Shown in pieces: positions 51,270 to 58,325 of a stretch of 64,000 nt of DNA. The notes beneath the pieces were generated by a model, which saw only the letters and a list, made by a program, of their open reading frames with translations, did not search any database and was not told the origin of the DNA. The DNA comes from CAIRDP01 sp037138335. Lineage in GTDB: Bacteria; Bacteroidota; Bacteroidia; Bacteroidales; FEN-979. Made by a program: the position numbers and the translations under genes. How positions within the stretch are numbered: the stretch's first letter is position 1; the number at the start of each line of letters is the position of its first letter. The stretch lies in contig JBAXIO010000004.1 of NCBI GenBank assembly GCA_037138335.1, forward strand, positions 124,001 to 188,000. Reading direction: 5' to 3'.

Positions 51270-52328
51270 ATGGGAATAAATCAGGCTATAAAAGAAAAGC
51301 TTCTGAGTATTAATGAAACCCTGCCTGGAATTATTCTGGAGGATCATTTTAAACTCCGGCCCGATATGGCCAGAGCTTATACTGAACATCAAAAAAAGAA
51401 ATTCAAAAGCGACATTTCCTGGATCATCTCTTTCCTTGCAGAAGCTGTCTGGGCCGGACAAGCTGCTTTATTCGAGGAGTTTATTTCCTGGCTTAAAACC
51501 TTCCTTGATTCTGAAAAAGTACCAATGGAAGATTTAAAGGAAAGCCTTGAGCTGCTTAAAATCAGGATCAATGAAGCATGCAGTGATGATGAAAACCACT
51601 TGATAAACCCCTTAATGGAATCGGCCGTCAGCATGGTTTTATCAGAAGGAAATAAAATTTCATTGCCTGCATCGGATAATCATCTGACCCCTGTTGCCGG
51701 TAAATACATGGATTACTTATTACATGGCAAACGTAATGATGCTTTATCACTGATCATCAGTGAGTTTGAGGCAGGGACAACCGTCAGGGAGATTTATCTT
51801 GATGTGTTTCAACCGGTTCAGTATGAAATCGGCCGGCTCTGGCAAACCAATAAAATAAGCGTAGCCCAGGAACACTTTTGTACAGGGGCCACCCAGCTGG
51901 TCATGTCACAATTATATCCGTATTTATTTACAGGGGAAAAGAAGGACCGGAAGATGGTAACTACTTGTGTGTCGGGTGAATTACACGAGATAGGCGCCAG
52001 GATGGTTACTGATTTTTTCGAAATGGAAGGATGGGATACATATTATCTCGGGGCGAACATGCCTGTTGATGGAGTGATCAGGTTTCTTTGTGAGATCAAG
52101 CCCCAGTTGCTGGCCATATCGGCAACCATGACATTCCATGTAAGCTCTGTCGAAGAAATGATAAGAAATATCAGATCGGCCCCGGGAATTCCATCAGAAT
52201 TAAAGATCCTGGTCGGGGGCTACCCGTTTAAAGTGGCAGAAAGGCTTTGGGAACAAGTCGGAGCCGACGGATGTGCCCTGGATGCCCTGGAAGCTGTGAG
52301 CCTGGCCGAAAAATTAATAGCAGCCTGA
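51270..52328 (+). CDS. CarH-type cobalamin-binding sensor protein
   Basis: 352 residues from ATG 51270; the upstream in-frame ATG (51156) precedes the promoter box at 51233-51240 and is rejected. Domains: helical N-terminus (about 1-135; family not named), a four-helix B12-binding cap (about 142-222) with W191-x9-E201-H202, the Wx9EH motif that contacts adenosylcobalamin in the photoreceptor CarH (Trp131, Glu141, His142 there), and a Rossmann B12 domain with E237-x-H239-x-x-G242, His239 being the lower-face cobalt ligand. Spacing from EH to the ligand His is 37 (35 in CarH). There is no DNA-binding domain and no methyltransferase partner. A histidine kinase gene follows by 4 bp. So: a cytoplasmic cobalamin sensor, light-responsive by analogy only. 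Confidence 0.85.
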   Translation: MGINQAIKEKLLSINETLPGIILEDHFKLRPDMARAYTEHQKKKFKSDISWIISFLAEAVWAGQAALFEEFISWLKTFLDSEKVPMEDLKESLELLKIRINEACSDDENHLINPLMESAVSMVLSEGNKISLPASDNHLTPVAGKYMDYLLHGKRNDALSLIISEFEAGTTVREIYLDVFQPVQYEIGRLWQTNKISVAQEHFCTGATQLVMSQLYPYLFTGEKKDRKMVTTCVSGELHEIGARMVTDFFEMEGWDTYYLGANMPVDGVIRFLCEIKPQLLAISATMTFHVSSVEEMIRNIRSAPGIPSELKILVGGYPFKVAERLWEQVGADGCALDALEAVSLAEKLIAA

Positions 52329-52332
52329 ACAA

Positions 52333-53556
52333 ATGGAAAAAATCGGGAAGCACTTTTCATTGCGCTGCAACCTGGATGGCCGTGTCATTCAGATACTGCA
52401 GGACGATGATAAGGTTCTGTCACCTTCTCTTGAAGGAAGTATGCTCTTCTCGACCGTGGTCACCGGGGACCTGGATAAAATGCTTAATTTCTTCCTCGAA
52501 TTAAAACTTAAAGGCACAGCTATCGGCTGGGAGATCAATGTTTCCACCCGCAAGGGGCCCGAGACATACTCGTTTTTCGGAGGAGTCTTTGATGACAGTA
52601 TTGGTATTGCAGCTGCCACAACTAAAAATGGAGCACAGTTGCTTTTTACTGAATTAACAAGGATCAATAACGAACAAACAAACCTTATCCGGTCCATTTC
52701 GAAAGAGAATGCCAGGCTTCTGAATAACTCCGGGGAGGAAACGGGAGTTTCATTTTATGAGGAGCTGAGCCGGCTCAACAATGAACTGGTCAACATGCAA
52801 CGTGAGCTGGCTAAGAAGAACAGGGATCTGGCCAGGCTGAGCAAGCTTAAAGACCAGTTCCTTGGTATTGCTGCCCATGACCTCCGGAGCCCGATTGGAG
52901 TAATCCTCGGTTATTCCGAACTCCTGCTCGACCAGGATATTAAAACCAACCCTTCTGATCAGGCGGATCTTCTTCAACGTATTCACAAGACCGGACATTT
53001 CATGTTGGGCCTTGTCAATGATCTTCTCGATATTGCTAATATAGAATCGGGGAAACTGGAACTAAACCTTTCGGAACAGGATCTCACCGAGGTTATAGGT
53101 GAAACAATCAGGATGAATGAAATGTTTGCCCGGGCAAAGTCCATAAAGGTTAAATTTGAAAACCCGGGCAAGAGGTTGAAGATCTATATTGACAGGCCCA
53201 AGATAGAACAGGTTCTTACGAATTTACTTACGAATTCCATAAAGTATTCTTTCCCTAAATCGAAGATCACGATCAGTATTGAATCCTCCCCGCAAAAGGT
53301 CAGAGTTTCAGTAAATGACCAGGGCCAGGGAATAAAGGAAGAAGAACTGGGGAAGTTATTCAAACCATTCCAGAAAACCTCTACCCGATCTACCAATGGG
53401 GAAAAGAGCACAGGCCTGGGTTTGTTGATCGTAAAAAAAATAGTGGAGGCCCACAAGGGCGAAATCGGGGTAACCAGCAAGTTTGGCGTTGGATCGGAAT
53501 TTTTCTTCACCCTGCCATTGAAACCGCCTGAGCCGTCGGCCTTAGATGCTGTTTGA
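52333..53556 (+). CDS. Soluble sensor histidine kinase coupled to the B12-binding protein
   Basis: 407 residues, no membrane segments. N-terminal domain (about 1-110) rich in strands, possibly PAS-like; coiled coil (about 140-175); HisKA with His182 in GIAAHDLRSPIG; HATPase with N-box NLLTNSIKYS, G1 DQGQGI and GLGLLIV. Start is 4 bp after the stop of the cobalamin-sensor gene, so translation is almost certainly coupled and a physical sensor/kinase complex is likely. No response regulator is adjacent; the partner must be encoded elsewhere. The operon ends at a perfect inverted-repeat terminator. Confidence 0.9.
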   Translation: MEKIGKHFSLRCNLDGRVIQILQDDDKVLSPSLEGSMLFSTVVTGDLDKMLNFFLELKLKGTAIGWEINVSTRKGPETYSFFGGVFDDSIGIAAATTKNGAQLLFTELTRINNEQTNLIRSISKENARLLNNSGEETGVSFYEELSRLNNELVNMQRELAKKNRDLARLSKLKDQFLGIAAHDLRSPIGVILGYSELLLDQDIKTNPSDQADLLQRIHKTGHFMLGLVNDLLDIANIESGKLELNLSEQDLTEVIGETIRMNEMFARAKSIKVKFENPGKRLKIYIDRPKIEQVLTNLLTNSIKYSFPKSKITISIESSPQKVRVSVNDQGQGIKEEELGKLFKPFQKTSTRSTNGEKSTGLGLLIVKKIVEAHKGEIGVTSKFGVGSEFFFTLPLKPPEPSALDAV

Positions 53557-53591
53557 AATCCTGCCTGGTAATCCACTGAAAGAATTTCACA

Positions 53592-53636
53592 AAATAAAAA
53601 GCCTTGCATTCCAATGACCTGCAAGGCTTTTTATTT
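53592..53636. terminator. Bidirectional intrinsic terminator
   Basis: Perfect 17-bp inverted repeat: AAATAAAAAGCCTTGCA (53592-53608) and its complement (53620-53636), 11-base loop. A-rich and T-rich flanks make it work in both directions, serving the kinase gene on the plus strand and the tRNA gene on the minus strand. Confidence 0.9.
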
Positions 53637-53643
53637 CAATGGG

Positions 53644-53717
53644 TGACCCCGAAAGGACTCGAACCTTCAACCAACAGAACCGGAATCTGCCATTCTATCC
53701 AATTGAACTACGGGGCC
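53644..53717 (-). tRNA. tRNA-Arg (CCG anticodon)
   Basis: 74 nt. Acceptor GGCCCCG pairs with CGGGGTC, D stem GTTC/GAAT, anticodon stem GCAGA/TCTGT with loop TTCCGGT (anticodon CCG), variable TGGTT, T stem GAAGG/CCTTT around TTCGAGT, discriminator A. CCA is not encoded (CCC follows), so CCA-adding enzyme is required. Reads CGG codons. Preceded by a -7 box TACCTTTG (53728-53735). Confidence 0.95.
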
Positions 53718-53727
53718 GGAATGACGG

Positions 53728-53760
53728 CAAAGGTAAGAAAAATCGTGATCCGGTTCACAA
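53728..53760 (-). promoter_or_regulatory. Promoter of the tRNA-Arg gene
   Basis: Minus strand -7 TACCTTTG (53728-53735, exact), -33 TTG (53758-53760) with a 22-bp spacer. The repeat array at 53760 starts where the -33 element ends. Confidence 0.55.
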
Positions 53761-53843
53761 CTCATGCCTGATGCCTCGTGACTCTTGGCTCATCACTCAT
53801 CACGCATGGCTCTTGGCTGATGCCTCATGGCTCATCACTCATT
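53760..53843 (+). repeat. Twelve-unit 7-mer array (consensus nCTCATG)
   Basis: Twelve units in unbroken 7-bp register: ACTCATG, CCTGATG, CCTCGTG, ACTCTTG, GCTCATC and so on. It contains the TGA stop of the coiled-coil protein gene (53839-53841, minus strand) and reaches the tRNA promoter on the other side. Confidence 0.92.
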
Positions 53844-54702
53844 CGAACTTCGAACGTATCGCCTCAATCTCTTTAGCCAGGACGGTTTTCAGTTCATCTG
53901 TTTTCTTATGGGCCGATGCTATCTGATCGTCAATTTTTTTCCCGGAATCAACAACCTTCTGCCCCAGTTCATGGATCTTCGAAGCTGCCAGGGTCTGCAC
54001 ATCTTCAAGCTTCTTCAGGAACTCCCTGTTTCCTTCTTCACTATCTTTTTTTATCCTGGCAAGTCCGTCCCTGATCTGCTGTTCAAGAGTATTGGATCTT
54101 TCATTTAAAAGTGTTTGCAGGTTCCTGTCAACATGGGCCAGGTTATCACTGAATGCAACAAGCCGGTCACCGGTTTCCTGCCTGAGGGCCGACATTTCGC
54201 TTTCCGATTTATCAAGAACCGCTTTGAGTTCCGCGATCCGTCTTTCACGTTCTTCCCTCTGGGCTTTCATTTTCTTCTGGACTTCATCCATGTTTTTACT
54301 GTGGGTCCCCCTGTGGGTAAACCACCTGAATGCTATCAGGATGATCAATAAGAGGATTATCAATCCGAAAGCAAGGCTTCTCAACATTAACGCATGTTCG
54401 ATCTCTTCGATGCCTTCCTCCATTTTCAGCAACCTGGCCGAATAAGTTTTCACTGTATCCTGGTTTGCTTTCGTAAGTGAGTCGTGTTTGGCCATGTCGA
54501 GATGTTCCTTAAGCTCAGCCTCATTCATCTTAACAAAGGATTTCTGAACATTGTTCAGCTGGCTTTTCAGCCGGGCATTCTCATTTTCTATTTTTGTGAT
54601 CTTCTGGCGGACCAGGTTGAGGTCCTGTGCATCCTTTGAAGTTTGGGCAAACATGCATAATGGAATTATCAGCGCAATAATCCCTGAAAGAATTGTTTTC
54701 AT
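53839..54702 (-). CDS. Coiled-coil membrane protein of unknown function
   Basis: 287 residues from ATG 54702, where a signal peptide begins (MKTILSGIIALIIPLCMFAQ); the longer reading to 54762 adds a segment upstream of the promoter box and is rejected. A short coiled coil (about 25-60), a membrane helix (about 108-130), then a long cytoplasmic coiled coil rich in K, E and R (about 140-287). Tail ends SKFE, with the stop inside the 7-mer array. No family recognised; a scaffolding or motility-related role is only a guess from shape. Confidence 0.7.
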   Translation of the reverse strand: MKTILSGIIALIIPLCMFAQTSKDAQDLNLVRQKITKIENENARLKSQLNNVQKSFVKMNEAELKEHLDMAKHDSLTKANQDTVKTYSARLLKMEEGIEEIEHALMLRSLAFGLIILLLIILIAFRWFTHRGTHSKNMDEVQKKMKAQREERERRIAELKAVLDKSESEMSALRQETGDRLVAFSDNLAHVDRNLQTLLNERSNTLEQQIRDGLARIKKDSEEGNREFLKKLEDVQTLAASKIHELGQKVVDSGKKIDDQIASAHKKTDELKTVLAKEIEAIRSKFE

Positions 54703-54731
54703 CTTATGTTGGTATTTAGTTTCCTGATTTT

Positions 54732-54762
54732 CAAAGATATAAAAATTAACAGCATATGTCAA
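54732..54762 (-). promoter_or_regulatory. Promoter of the coiled-coil protein gene
   Basis: Minus strand -33 TTG (54760-54762), 20 bp, -7 TATCTTTG (54732-54739, exact); leader about 25 nt. Confidence 0.6.
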
Positions 54763-54883
54763 GGAAATACCGGTTTATTTGAACGGGGGTAAGGAAGAAA
54801 CCGTTATTGTAATTCATTTGCCCGCCGGTGATTATCGCTATAGCCTTATGGTATTGAAGGTGTGATGATTAAAGATGAAGATA

Positions 54884-54913
54884 TTGCCGTATGCTATCTT
54901 TTTGCTAATTTTG
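54884..54913 (+). promoter_or_regulatory. Promoter of the FBP aldolase gene
   Basis: -33 TTG (54884-54886), exactly 19 bp, -7 TAATTTTG (54906-54913, exact). It shows that the true start is downstream (ATG 54976) and that the in-frame ATG at 54862 is not used. Confidence 0.7.
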
Positions 54914-54975
54914 AGGTCCCTGCTCCAAATGAGAATTGGAGCTGTGGTAAAAGCAAAACCATAAATATCAAGCAT

Positions 54976-56055
54976 ATGTCAGAGAAAATCTTCGATAAAG
55001 TAAAACCCGGTGTTGCAACAGGCGATGCCGTGAAGGAAATATTCCGTATTGCCAAAGCCAACAAATTTGCCATTCCTGCTGTAAACGTTATCGGGACAGA
55101 TTCCGTCAATGCTGTTCTTGAAGCGGCAAAGACAGTGAATTCCCCTATTATCATACAGTTTTCAAACGGGGGCGGGGTGTTTTTTGCCGGCAAGGGGCTG
55201 AAGAACGAAAATGAATCAGTTGCCATTCGTGGCAGTATCTCGGGGGCACAGCATATCCATACCGTGGCCGAAATGTATGGCATTCCCGTTATCATCCATA
55301 CCGACCATGCTGCAAAAAAGCTCCTGCCTTGGATCGACGGCCTGCTCGATGCAGGTGAAAAATATTACAAAGTGCATGGCAAACCTCTTTTCAGCTCGCA
55401 TATGCTTGACCTTTCGGAAGAGCCACTGCATGAGAACATCGACATCTGCAAACGCTACCTTGAAAGGATGAGCAGGATGGGGATGACCCTTGAGATCGAA
55501 CTTGGCGTGACCGGGGGCGAAGAAGACGGGGTTGACAATACCAGTATTGACAGCTCACGTTTATATACCCAGCCTGAACATGTTGCTTATGCCTACGAAC
55601 AATTGAAAAGCATCAGCGAAAACTTTACCATTGCCGCTTCATTCGGGAATGTGCACGGTGTATACAAACCGGGCAATGTAAAGCTCGAGCCTGTGATCCT
55701 TCATAACTCCCAGGTTTATATACAGGAAAAATTCAATACCGGGCCAAATCCGGTGAACTTTGTGTTCCATGGCGGATCAGGCTCTGAACCTGAGAAGATC
55801 GCTGAAGCTATCGGCTACGGTGTTGTCAAAATGAATATCGACACCGATACCCAGTGGGCTTTCTGGGAAGGTGTGCTTAAATTCTACAAAAAGAATGAAG
55901 GCTACCTTCAGGGCCAGATTGGTAATCCGGAAGGGGAAGACAAGCCGAACAAGAAATTTTACGATCCGAGGGTATGGCTGCGCAGCGGCCAGGCGTCGAT
56001 GGTGGAACGCTTAAAAGTTGCGTTCAAGGACCTCAACTGTATTGACAGGAACTAA
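54976..56055 (+). CDS. fbaA: Class II fructose-bisphosphate aldolase
   Basis: 359 residues from ATG 54976 (MSEKIFDKVKPGVATG), the same length as E. coli FbaA. Zinc/substrate motifs: IIHTDHAAKK (catalytic Asp and zinc His, about 106-115), LEIELGVTGGEEDGVD (about 175-190), FGNVHGVYKPGN (about 225-236) and FVFHGGSGSE (about 260-269). Cleaves fructose 1,6-bisphosphate into dihydroxyacetone phosphate and glyceraldehyde 3-phosphate in glycolysis, reverse in gluconeogenesis. Monocistronic, with its own promoter, and a palindromic repeat just after the stop. Confidence 0.95.
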   Translation: MSEKIFDKVKPGVATGDAVKEIFRIAKANKFAIPAVNVIGTDSVNAVLEAAKTVNSPIIIQFSNGGGVFFAGKGLKNENESVAIRGSISGAQHIHTVAEMYGIPVIIHTDHAAKKLLPWIDGLLDAGEKYYKVHGKPLFSSHMLDLSEEPLHENIDICKRYLERMSRMGMTLEIELGVTGGEEDGVDNTSIDSSRLYTQPEHVAYAYEQLKSISENFTIAASFGNVHGVYKPGNVKLEPVILHNSQVYIQEKFNTGPNPVNFVFHGGSGSEPEKIAEAIGYGVVKMNIDTDTQWAFWEGVLKFYKKNEGYLQGQIGNPEGEDKPNKKFYDPRVWLRSGQASMVERLKVAFKDLNCIDRN

Positions 56056-56059
56056 AGGG

Positions 56060-56108
56060 ATTTACGAATTACGATTTACGATTGATATTGAATTCGTAAT
56101 TCGTAAAT
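56060..56108. terminator. Palindromic 7-mer array between convergent genes (probable terminator)
   Basis: Perfect 15-bp inverted repeat: ATTTACGAATTACGA (56060-56074) and its complement (56094-56108), separated by 19 bp. Each arm is itself made of TTTACGA/ATTACGA 7-mers. It occupies almost the whole gap between the stops of fbaA and the convergent universal stress gene, so it probably ends transcription in both directions, although the T-tracts are poor. Confidence 0.7.
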
Positions 56109-56109
56109 A

Positions 56110-56958
56110 TTAAAAACCCAGTCCTGTATACACATCCTTTGAGTGAACACTCAGCACAGGTATTGGAGACTGGTTAACAATTTGCTGGGCATAAGGGCCT
56201 AACCAGAGCGTGGAAGCTGAGGATTCCTGCTCCGTCATTATCGAGATCAGGTTTGCATCCATCTTTTTGCCGTACCTGATTATAGATTCAGGAACATTTT
56301 CGGTTTCTTCGGATGCAGTAATATACTTCACTCCCTCCTTGATAAAGAACCGTTCCACCTGTGATGCATAAAGGTCGACATTTTGCCTTACTGCCTTTGT
56401 CTTTGTGCTGTATATCTTTAAAATATCAACTTCGGCATCATGTGCTTTGGCGAGCATGGCGGTGAAGGATGCTTTCTGCCTTGTTTCCTGGGTGGAATCT
56501 ATGGACAAAACTATTTTTTTCAGGGGCCTGCTGATACTGACCCCTCCCCTGATTGTGATAACCGGGCAGGTACAGGCCGAAACAATGCGGTTTGCATTGC
56601 TCCCTATCCAGAATTTCTCGAAACCCGATGCGCCGTGGGTCCCGCAAACCACCATAAACGCTTTACTCGTCCTGGCCTCCTCGGCAATCTCGGTATACAC
56701 TTTCCCGGTCCTGATTTTATAAGTGATCTTGCTCCCGGTAAGTTCCGGCTGATACTTTTCAATCAGTTGGTCAAACTCCTTTTCAACCTTTTTCGATTCG
56801 TCTTTGGTTATTTCACCGAATTTATCGGTTTGACCGGCGGCTTTACTTACCCATACGAGGAGCATTTCACTCCTTGAATTCTGGGAAATTGACAAGGCAT
56901 GTAAAAATGCATTCAGAGAACAATCTGAAAAATCAATAGCTACGACAATCCTGTGCAT
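56110..56958 (-). CDS. Tandem universal stress protein
   Basis: 282 residues, two USP domains (about 1-140 and 145-282). The first has the nucleotide-binding motif G-x2-G-x9-G-S as GTHGASGFEKFWIGS (about 104-118); the second lacks a clear copy. USP proteins bind ATP and act in stress, starvation or redox responses in the cytoplasm. It is the last gene of a three-gene minus-strand operon USP-SPOR-USP and is clearly paralogous to the first (shared GTHGxSGFExFWIGSNAxRIV). Confidence 0.9.
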   Translation of the reverse strand: MHRIVVAIDFSDCSLNAFLHALSISQNSRSEMLLVWVSKAAGQTDKFGEITKDESKKVEKEFDQLIEKYQPELTGSKITYKIRTGKVYTEIAEEARTSKAFMVVCGTHGASGFEKFWIGSNANRIVSACTCPVITIRGGVSISRPLKKIVLSIDSTQETRQKASFTAMLAKAHDAEVDILKIYSTKTKAVRQNVDLYASQVERFFIKEGVKYITASEETENVPESIIRYGKKMDANLISIMTEQESSASTLWLGPYAQQIVNQSPIPVLSVHSKDVYTGLGF

Positions 56959-56969
56959 AAGTTCCGGTT

Positions 56970-57398
56970 TTAAAGTTCGACTTGGGGTATATTGATCAGG
57001 TCTGATATGATAAAGGCATTCGGAAAATCTGCATTAATCTCTGTAAGATACCTTATAGCGTCAAGTTTGCTTCTGAAATCACCGATCTTAACTTTATAAT
57101 TCGGGGATTTAAATACCAGGTATGCTTTAACTTCAGGGTGTTTTGCTAGAAATTCGTCCATAGCCGATTGAGCTTTGGTTTTGGAATTATTCCCGGAATC
57201 GGAAAAAATCTGTATCCTGTATCCTTCCTGGTTATTGCCTGCTTCATATATTTTTACCTGCTTCTGAATAAGTTCGTCGAGCAGTTTATCCTGGTAGATC
57301 GTCACTGCCCCGCTGTCGTTACGCACCTCCTGGGCAAATCCGCTACGCCATCCGGCAGAAATAAAAAGAATCAGAAGTATAACGATTTGTCGGCTCAT
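56970..57398 (-). CDS. Secreted SPOR-domain protein
   Basis: 142 residues. Signal peptide (about 1-22), short linker, then a SPOR-like domain (about 58-138; EGYRIQIFSDSGNNSKTKAQSAM ... SPNYKVKIGDFRSKLDAIRYL). SPOR domains bind denuded peptidoglycan strands, often at division sites. It sits between two universal stress protein genes, 1 bp after the upstream stop and 11 bp before the next start. Confidence 0.85.
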   Translation of the reverse strand: MSRQIVILLILFISAGWRSGFAQEVRNDSGAVTIYQDKLLDELIQKQVKIYEAGNNQEGYRIQIFSDSGNNSKTKAQSAMDEFLAKHPEVKAYLVFKSPNYKVKIGDFRSKLDAIRYLTEINADFPNAFIISDLINIPQVEL

Positions 57399-57399
57399 A

Positions 57400-58242
57400 T
57401 TATTTCAGGCAAAAATGTTCCTGTGGATGCACACTGAGTATCGGGATCGATGACTGGTTGATCATTTGTTGAGCCTGGGCCCCAAGCAGGATGTTGACAG
57501 GGGTTTCCTGTTCGGTCATAATGGCAATGAGATCGGCTTTTACATTCACGGCATACTGTAAAAGGGCCTTGGTAACATCATTCGACACCATGCTGTCCTG
57601 AACGCAATGGATGTCGTTTCCCTGAAAATAGGCTACAGACATCTGCAGGTATTTCTCTGCAATCCTCTGGATAGAATTCAGGTGACTGGAATGGGTTGCC
57701 ACAACGTGCACTTCCGATTTGAACAGTTTGGCCAGGCGTGCAACAAACGGCAGCTTTTGTATGGTCTCTGAAGAGCCGTCAACAGGCACAACGATCCGTT
57801 CCATAGTTTTCTTGATCTCAAAATCATGCCTTACCGTTATGACTGGGCTTGATGCATAAGTAACGATACGGAATGCGTTACTGCCGATCCAGAACTCCTC
57901 AAAGCCGCTTACGCCGTGTGTTCCCGTGATCACAAGCAAAGCGCCGAGACTCTTGGCCAGGGTGTCGACTTCATGAAAGACTTTGCCTTTCCTGAGTTTG
58001 AACTCCATTTTCAAACCCTTGTTCATTTTTTTCCCGAATTGCAGGATGATCTCATCGAAGCGTTTTTTGGCTTCATTACGGTTTTGATAGGAAGTATCGG
58101 GGTAAAGAGATTCGTTTGAACTGATTTTGTCAACCCAGACCAGGGTGATGTCACACTTCAGTTTATTTGCAAGCGGGGTTGCATACTCAATCGCGTGAAT
58201 TGAGGAGGTGGAGAAGTCAACCGCTACAACAATTGGCTGCAT
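57400..58242 (-). CDS. Tandem universal stress protein
   Basis: 280 residues, two USP domains. Nucleotide-binding motif GTHGVSGFEEFWIGS (about 106-120) in the first domain; the second ends with MINQSSIPILSVHPQ, as in its paralogue downstream. Cytoplasmic stress protein; first gene of the operon. No -7 consensus was found in the 83 bp upstream shared with ruvB. Confidence 0.9.
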   Translation of the reverse strand: MQPIVVAVDFSTSSIHAIEYATPLANKLKCDITLVWVDKISSNESLYPDTSYQNRNEAKKRFDEIILQFGKKMNKGLKMEFKLRKGKVFHEVDTLAKSLGALLVITGTHGVSGFEEFWIGSNAFRIVTYASSPVITVRHDFEIKKTMERIVVPVDGSSETIQKLPFVARLAKLFKSEVHVVATHSSHLNSIQRIAEKYLQMSVAYFQGNDIHCVQDSMVSNDVTKALLQYAVNVKADLIAIMTEQETPVNILLGAQAQQMINQSSIPILSVHPQEHFCLK

Positions 58243-58293
58243 ACAAGCGGAGTTAGGGATTAATAAGGTAAAAGTAATAAAAATATTCCTGAA

Positions 58294-58320
58294 TTGACAG
58301 CGGTGTTTTTTTTACTTTTG
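58294..58320 (+). promoter_or_regulatory. Promoter of ruvB (leaderless?)
   Basis: -33 TTG (58294-58296), 16 bp, -7 TACTTTTG (58313-58320, exact). The box ends 5 bp before the ATG at 58326, leaving essentially no leader. Confidence 0.5.
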
Positions 58321-58325
58321 TGTGG

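Noticed and set aside
54862..54975. Earlier ATG for the FBP aldolase
   Set aside because: The promoter at 54884-54913 lies inside the extension; starting at 54976 gives the usual 359 residues.
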